NCBI RefSeq assembly: GCF_002224285.1
Contig: NZ_CP022436.1
Coordinates: forward strand, 2,294,001 to 2,358,000
Direction of reading: 5' to 3'
DNA from: Arthrobacter sp. YN
Lineage (GTDB): Bacteria; Actinomycetota; Actinomycetes; Actinomycetales; Micrococcaceae
DNA length: 64,000 nucleotides
In this document: one piece after another, positions 61,403 to 64,000 of the stretch
Position numbering within the stretch: the stretch's first letter is position 1
Layout of the letters: every line of letters starts with the position of its first letter
Notes under the pieces: generated by a model
The model's database searches: none
Seen by the model: only the letters and a program-made list of their open reading frames with translations
Told to the model about the DNA's origin: nothing
Position numbers and translations under genes: made by a program

Positions 61403-62876
61403 GCCAATTGGTGGGCGTGAACCTTACGATCTGGTCATAACCGGTGGGCGAGTGGTTAATGCGGCCGGTTCCCGCAGCGGCACCGTTCTGGTCAGGGACG
61501 GACGAATAACAGAAATCCTTGACCCCGGGGCGCCGGTACCGCCTCACCAGCGCGCCATTGATGCTTCTGATCAACTGGTGATCCCCGGAGGGGTAGACCC
61601 CCATTGTCACGTAGGGCAGGTCCTAGGCGAGTTCTCCATGTTGGATAACCATGCTGAAGCAAGTATTGCCGCGCTGTGGGGCGGTACCACCACTATCATT
61701 GACTTCGCCATCCCCGAGCCTGGGCAGAGCCCTCTCCAAGCCGTACACGAAAAGCGAAAGTCCGCCCAGGACACCCGGACGGACTTGGCTCTTCACGGCG
61801 GCGTTGTGGCATGGGATGGCACAACTCACGACCAGTTGCTGGCCCTTGCCGATCTCGGAGTGCTGACCGTCAAGATGTTCACCACTTACCGGGACGGCGT
61901 GATGGCCGGCTTCGACACCATCGAGAAGGTCATGAGAGTCATGGCCGACGTTGGCGGCGTAGCGATAATCCACGCCGAAGAGAACCATCTGGTTGAACAG
62001 GCCCAATCAAGGGAAGCTGCTTCGGGACGCGGCGATTCACGCCACCACGGGCTCACCCGACCCGAGTCCGCCGAAGCAGCGGCGGTATCCCGGACCCTCG
62101 AACTGGCGGCCAAGACAGGATCGGCAGTCTACTTCGTGCACCAGACCACGCCCGAAGTCGTTGACCTCGTCCGTGCTGCAAACGCCAAAGGTGTCCGTGC
62201 CTTTTCCGAAACCTGCCCCCATTACATCACCTTGAATGAAAGCGTCTATGAGAGCGCTACTCCGGAACTCTTCGTCTGCTGTCCGCCGTTGCGCTCCAAG
62301 GTGGCGATGACGGGCTTGCGAGACCGCGCCCTCCAAGGGCACATCCACACTCTTGGCTCCGACCACTGCTGCTACTCCCGTGAGCAGAAAGCCAAGTATC
62401 GCCAGGATGTGCGCTCCATGCCCAACGGACTGCCCGGGGTCGAGCACCGTCTGAGCGTTTCTTTTGACACGCTGGTTGTTCGGGGAGGCATGAGCCTTGA
62501 GAACTTCGTTGCCATGTTTTCCACCAACCCCGCAATTCTCAACGGACTGCGTACCAAAGGGTGGCTGGGCGCTGGCGCTGACGCCGACATCGTTGTCCTT
62601 GACCCAAAAAAGCGGCTCACCGTAAACGCGGGAAATCACCATATGAAGACCGACTACTCGCCTTACGAGGGTATTGAGTTTACCGGAGCCGCAACGACCG
62701 TCATCAGCGGTGGCCGCGTCGTCATCGACGAGAGAGGATTCCATGACCCGGGTCCCGTCGGACGCCACCTCTTTGCAAAAGCCCAACTGGATGGAGTGCC
62801 GCTGTTGGCAGCCCCACACGTAGGTGGGACCCAGACAGTCCTTAATGCAATTGACCGACTGGAACAGATGGCATGA
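61395..62876 (+). CDS. Dihydropyrimidinase/hydantoinase-family cyclic amidohydrolase
   Basis: About 493 residues from the ATG at 61395 (AAGGCGG upstream). The binuclear metal site is complete: H70/H72 in GGVDPHCHVG, the carbamylated K160 in LTVKMFTTY, H193 in IIHAEE, H249 in YFVHQTT and Asp in LGSDHC. C-terminal GLRTKGWLGAGADADIVVLDPKK fits dihydropyrimidinases. It opens cyclic ureides or imides such as dihydropyrimidines, hydantoins or allantoin-like rings. Its four-base coupling to a nucleoside hydrolase suggests a nucleoside-derived substrate. Confidence 0.9.
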   Translation: MSEPIGGREPYDLVITGGRVVNAAGSRSGTVLVRDGRITEILDPGAPVPPHQRAIDASDQLVIPGGVDPHCHVGQVLGEFSMLDNHAEASIAALWGGTTTIIDFAIPEPGQSPLQAVHEKRKSAQDTRTDLALHGGVVAWDGTTHDQLLALADLGVLTVKMFTTYRDGVMAGFDTIEKVMRVMADVGGVAIIHAEENHLVEQAQSREAASGRGDSRHHGLTRPESAEAAAVSRTLELAAKTGSAVYFVHQTTPEVVDLVRAANAKGVRAFSETCPHYITLNESVYESATPELFVCCPPLRSKVAMTGLRDRALQGHIHTLGSDHCCYSREQKAKYRQDVRSMPNGLPGVEHRLSVSFDTLVVRGGMSLENFVAMFSTNPAILNGLRTKGWLGAGADADIVVLDPKKRLTVNAGNHHMKTDYSPYEGIEFTGAATTVISGGRVVIDERGFHDPGPVGRHLFAKAQLDGVPLLAAPHVGGTQTVLNAIDRLEQMA

Positions 62877-63829
62877 GCCGTTCAATCATTCTCGATGTGG
62901 ACACCGGCACTGACGACGCCATCGCTATCATGTTGGCCGCCAAATCCAAGTCCCTGGAACTCATCGGTTGCACCACAGTGTGGGGAAACCACGACATAGA
63001 GGCCACGACAGACAACACCCTGCGTGTACTGGATCTCGTCGGCCGCCAAGATATCCCTGTTTTCCGCGGGCTGGGCAAGCCCTATGCTCCCATCCCCTTC
63101 CTTTTCGAAGACAGCGTGGATAGCGAACGGACCATCATCCACCCCCACGAGTTTCCGGCTCCGCCAACAGAGCTGAAGGCCTCGAAGAAGCCAGCAGTTG
63201 AATGGCTCGTCGAGACCCTGCGCGCCACAACGCAGCAAATCACGCTGGTTCCAGTGGCACCATTGACCAACATCGCAGCGGCCATCACCTTGGACCCCAG
63301 CATCATCGAGGCAGTCGACGAGATCGTCATCATGGGCGGCGCCCATGCATTAGGAAACGTGACAGCAGCAGCAGAAGCCAATATATGGCATGACCCCGTC
63401 GCCGCCGATGTTGTTTTCCAAGCCGGATTCGAACGCTTGGTCATGGTCCCTTTGGACGCAACTCACAAAGCCAACGTGTCCTTACAGCACACCGCAGACC
63501 TGCGTGCCTTGGAAACGGAACCTGCACGGGTAGCTGCCGACATCGTCGAACAGCGGATCAATGGCTATAACCAAACGCAGCCCCAAGCCACCCACGACAC
63601 CGCGCCGGTCCATGATGCGCTGTGCATCGCGTATCTTTTGGACCCCGACGTCGTAGACATCGCCCCGTACCACGTTGCCGTGGACACTGTCAGCCCGCTC
63701 GGCTTCGGCAACACGGTCGTGGACGTAGCTTCACGTGCCCGTCGGAAGTCCAACGCCTTCGTTGCTTTGGACGCGGACGCGGCCCTGTTCAACAAGCTTC
63801 TCTTCGAAGCCTTCAGCGAAGGGAGATAG
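62873..63829 (+). CDS. Inosine/uridine-preferring nucleoside hydrolase family protein
   Basis: 318 residues. The calcium- and ribose-binding signature DVDTGTDDAIAI is at 8-19; LVPVAPLTNIA and EIVIMGGAHALGNVTAAAEANIWHDPVAADVVF are the other conserved blocks, with an active-site His in APVHDALCIAYLLDP. It starts four bases before the end of the hydantoinase-like gene (ATGA). It would cleave an N-ribosyl bond to give ribose and a base, the base possibly being opened by its partner. A lipoprotein gene follows. Confidence 0.92.
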   Translation: MSRSIILDVDTGTDDAIAIMLAAKSKSLELIGCTTVWGNHDIEATTDNTLRVLDLVGRQDIPVFRGLGKPYAPIPFLFEDSVDSERTIIHPHEFPAPPTELKASKKPAVEWLVETLRATTQQITLVPVAPLTNIAAAITLDPSIIEAVDEIVIMGGAHALGNVTAAAEANIWHDPVAADVVFQAGFERLVMVPLDATHKANVSLQHTADLRALETEPARVAADIVEQRINGYNQTQPQATHDTAPVHDALCIAYLLDPDVVDIAPYHVAVDTVSPLGFGNTVVDVASRARRKSNAFVALDADAALFNKLLFEAFSEGR

Positions 63830-63845
63830 GCAAGTCGTCCTAATG

Positions 63846-63878
63846 GGAGGGTGTCAGCCTGGAAACCGGACACCCTCC
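63846..63878 (+). terminator. 10-bp hairpin between nucleoside hydrolase and lipoprotein genes
   Basis: GGAGGGTGTC (63846-63855) pairs with GACACCCTCC (63869-63878) over a 13-base loop. It probably reduces read-through or protects the upstream message. Confidence 0.65.
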
Positions 63879-63900
63879 ACACCAGAATGAAGGAGTTACT

Positions 63901-64000
63901 GTGCAGTACAACCTTACCTCACCCAAACGCAAAACCCGTTTGCTGCTGGCCACGGCCACTGTCGGCGCCATTCTCTCTTCCGTAGTGGCTTGCTCGCCGG
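63901..64000 (+). CDS. Start of an exported lipoprotein, probably an ABC substrate-binding protein (cut by window edge)
   Basis: GTG at 63901 with GAAGGAG upstream. The first 33 residues are a lipoprotein signal peptide: charged SPKRKTR, hydrophobic LLLATATVGAILSSVV and a Cys in VVACSP. Only this part is inside the window. Position after a nucleoside hydrolase and cyclic amidohydrolase suggests the binding protein of a nucleoside or ureide importer continuing beyond the edge. Confidence 0.75.
   Translation, partial: MQYNLTSPKRKTRLLLATATVGAILSSVVACSP

Overview
The window looks like a chromosomal or plasmid-borne catabolic region of a high-GC actinobacterium of the Arthrobacter/Paenarthrobacter group. 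Support: a mycothiol-dependent maleylpyruvate isomerase homologue, a LAL-type (ATPase plus LuxR HTH) activator beside benzoate genes, fused permease-ATPase transporters, and frequent GTG/TTG starts with short start-stop overlaps. There is no rRNA, tRNA, CRISPR, phage or intact transposase gene. The species assignment is inference from family resemblance; no search was run.

Layout. (1) 1-4399, minus: a dipeptide/oligopeptide-type ABC importer (binding lipoprotein, a DppB permease broken by a 1-nt frameshift, and a fused DppC-DppD protein running off the left edge), followed by a TetR and a LacI regulator. (2) 6679-15195: a plant-glycoside module with an SDR, a GH1 beta-glucosidase, a GH78 alpha-L-rhamnosidase and an MFS transporter in one minus operon, divergent from a TetR (two 17-bp operator-like sites between them) and a GH43 enzyme. 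(3) 15217-21185: a MarR regulator divergent from a Baeyer-Villiger monooxygenase plus exported lactonase-like lipoprotein, then a glycogen-debranching-type enzyme. (4) 21215-33906: a complete benzoate/catechol ortho-cleavage island, catA-catB-catC facing benA-benB-benC-benD, a LAL activator, a LysR regulator and a benK-like transporter. BenC carries an extra C-terminal FCD-like domain. (5) 34326-40975: a maleylpyruvate isomerase-family gene, an Amidohydro_3 hydrolase, and a belt of decayed genes (ketopantoate reductase, GntR regulator, transketolase C-terminus, F420-type reductase), then DoxX and MarR. (6) 41136-44221: amidase, SnoaL-like protein and LuxR regulator.

(7) 44398-58722 is the most interesting part. 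A seven-gene minus operon encodes an APH-fold kinase, a class-III PLP enzyme that resembles O-phospho-amino-alcohol phospho-lyases (ETNPPL/AGXT2L type) rather than ordinary transaminases, an SDR, an APC permease, two Amidohydro_3 hydrolases and a small protein. Two tandem paralogous TetR genes separate it from a second minus operon (alpha/beta hydrolase, amidohydrolase, aldehyde dehydrogenase). The two operons share a 44-bp promoter element (32/44 identical by eye). I propose a route: import, deacylation, phosphorylation, phosphate elimination to an aldehyde, then oxidation to an acid, for an unidentified amino alcohol or its N-acyl derivative.

(8) 58998-59554 is a recombination scar holding pieces of three genes. 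(9) 59667-64000: a 2-hydroxyacid dehydrogenase divergent from a GntR regulator with nested operator-like repeats, then a dihydropyrimidinase-family hydrolase, a nucleoside hydrolase and the start of a lipoprotein. This suggests uptake and opening of a nucleoside or cyclic-imide compound.
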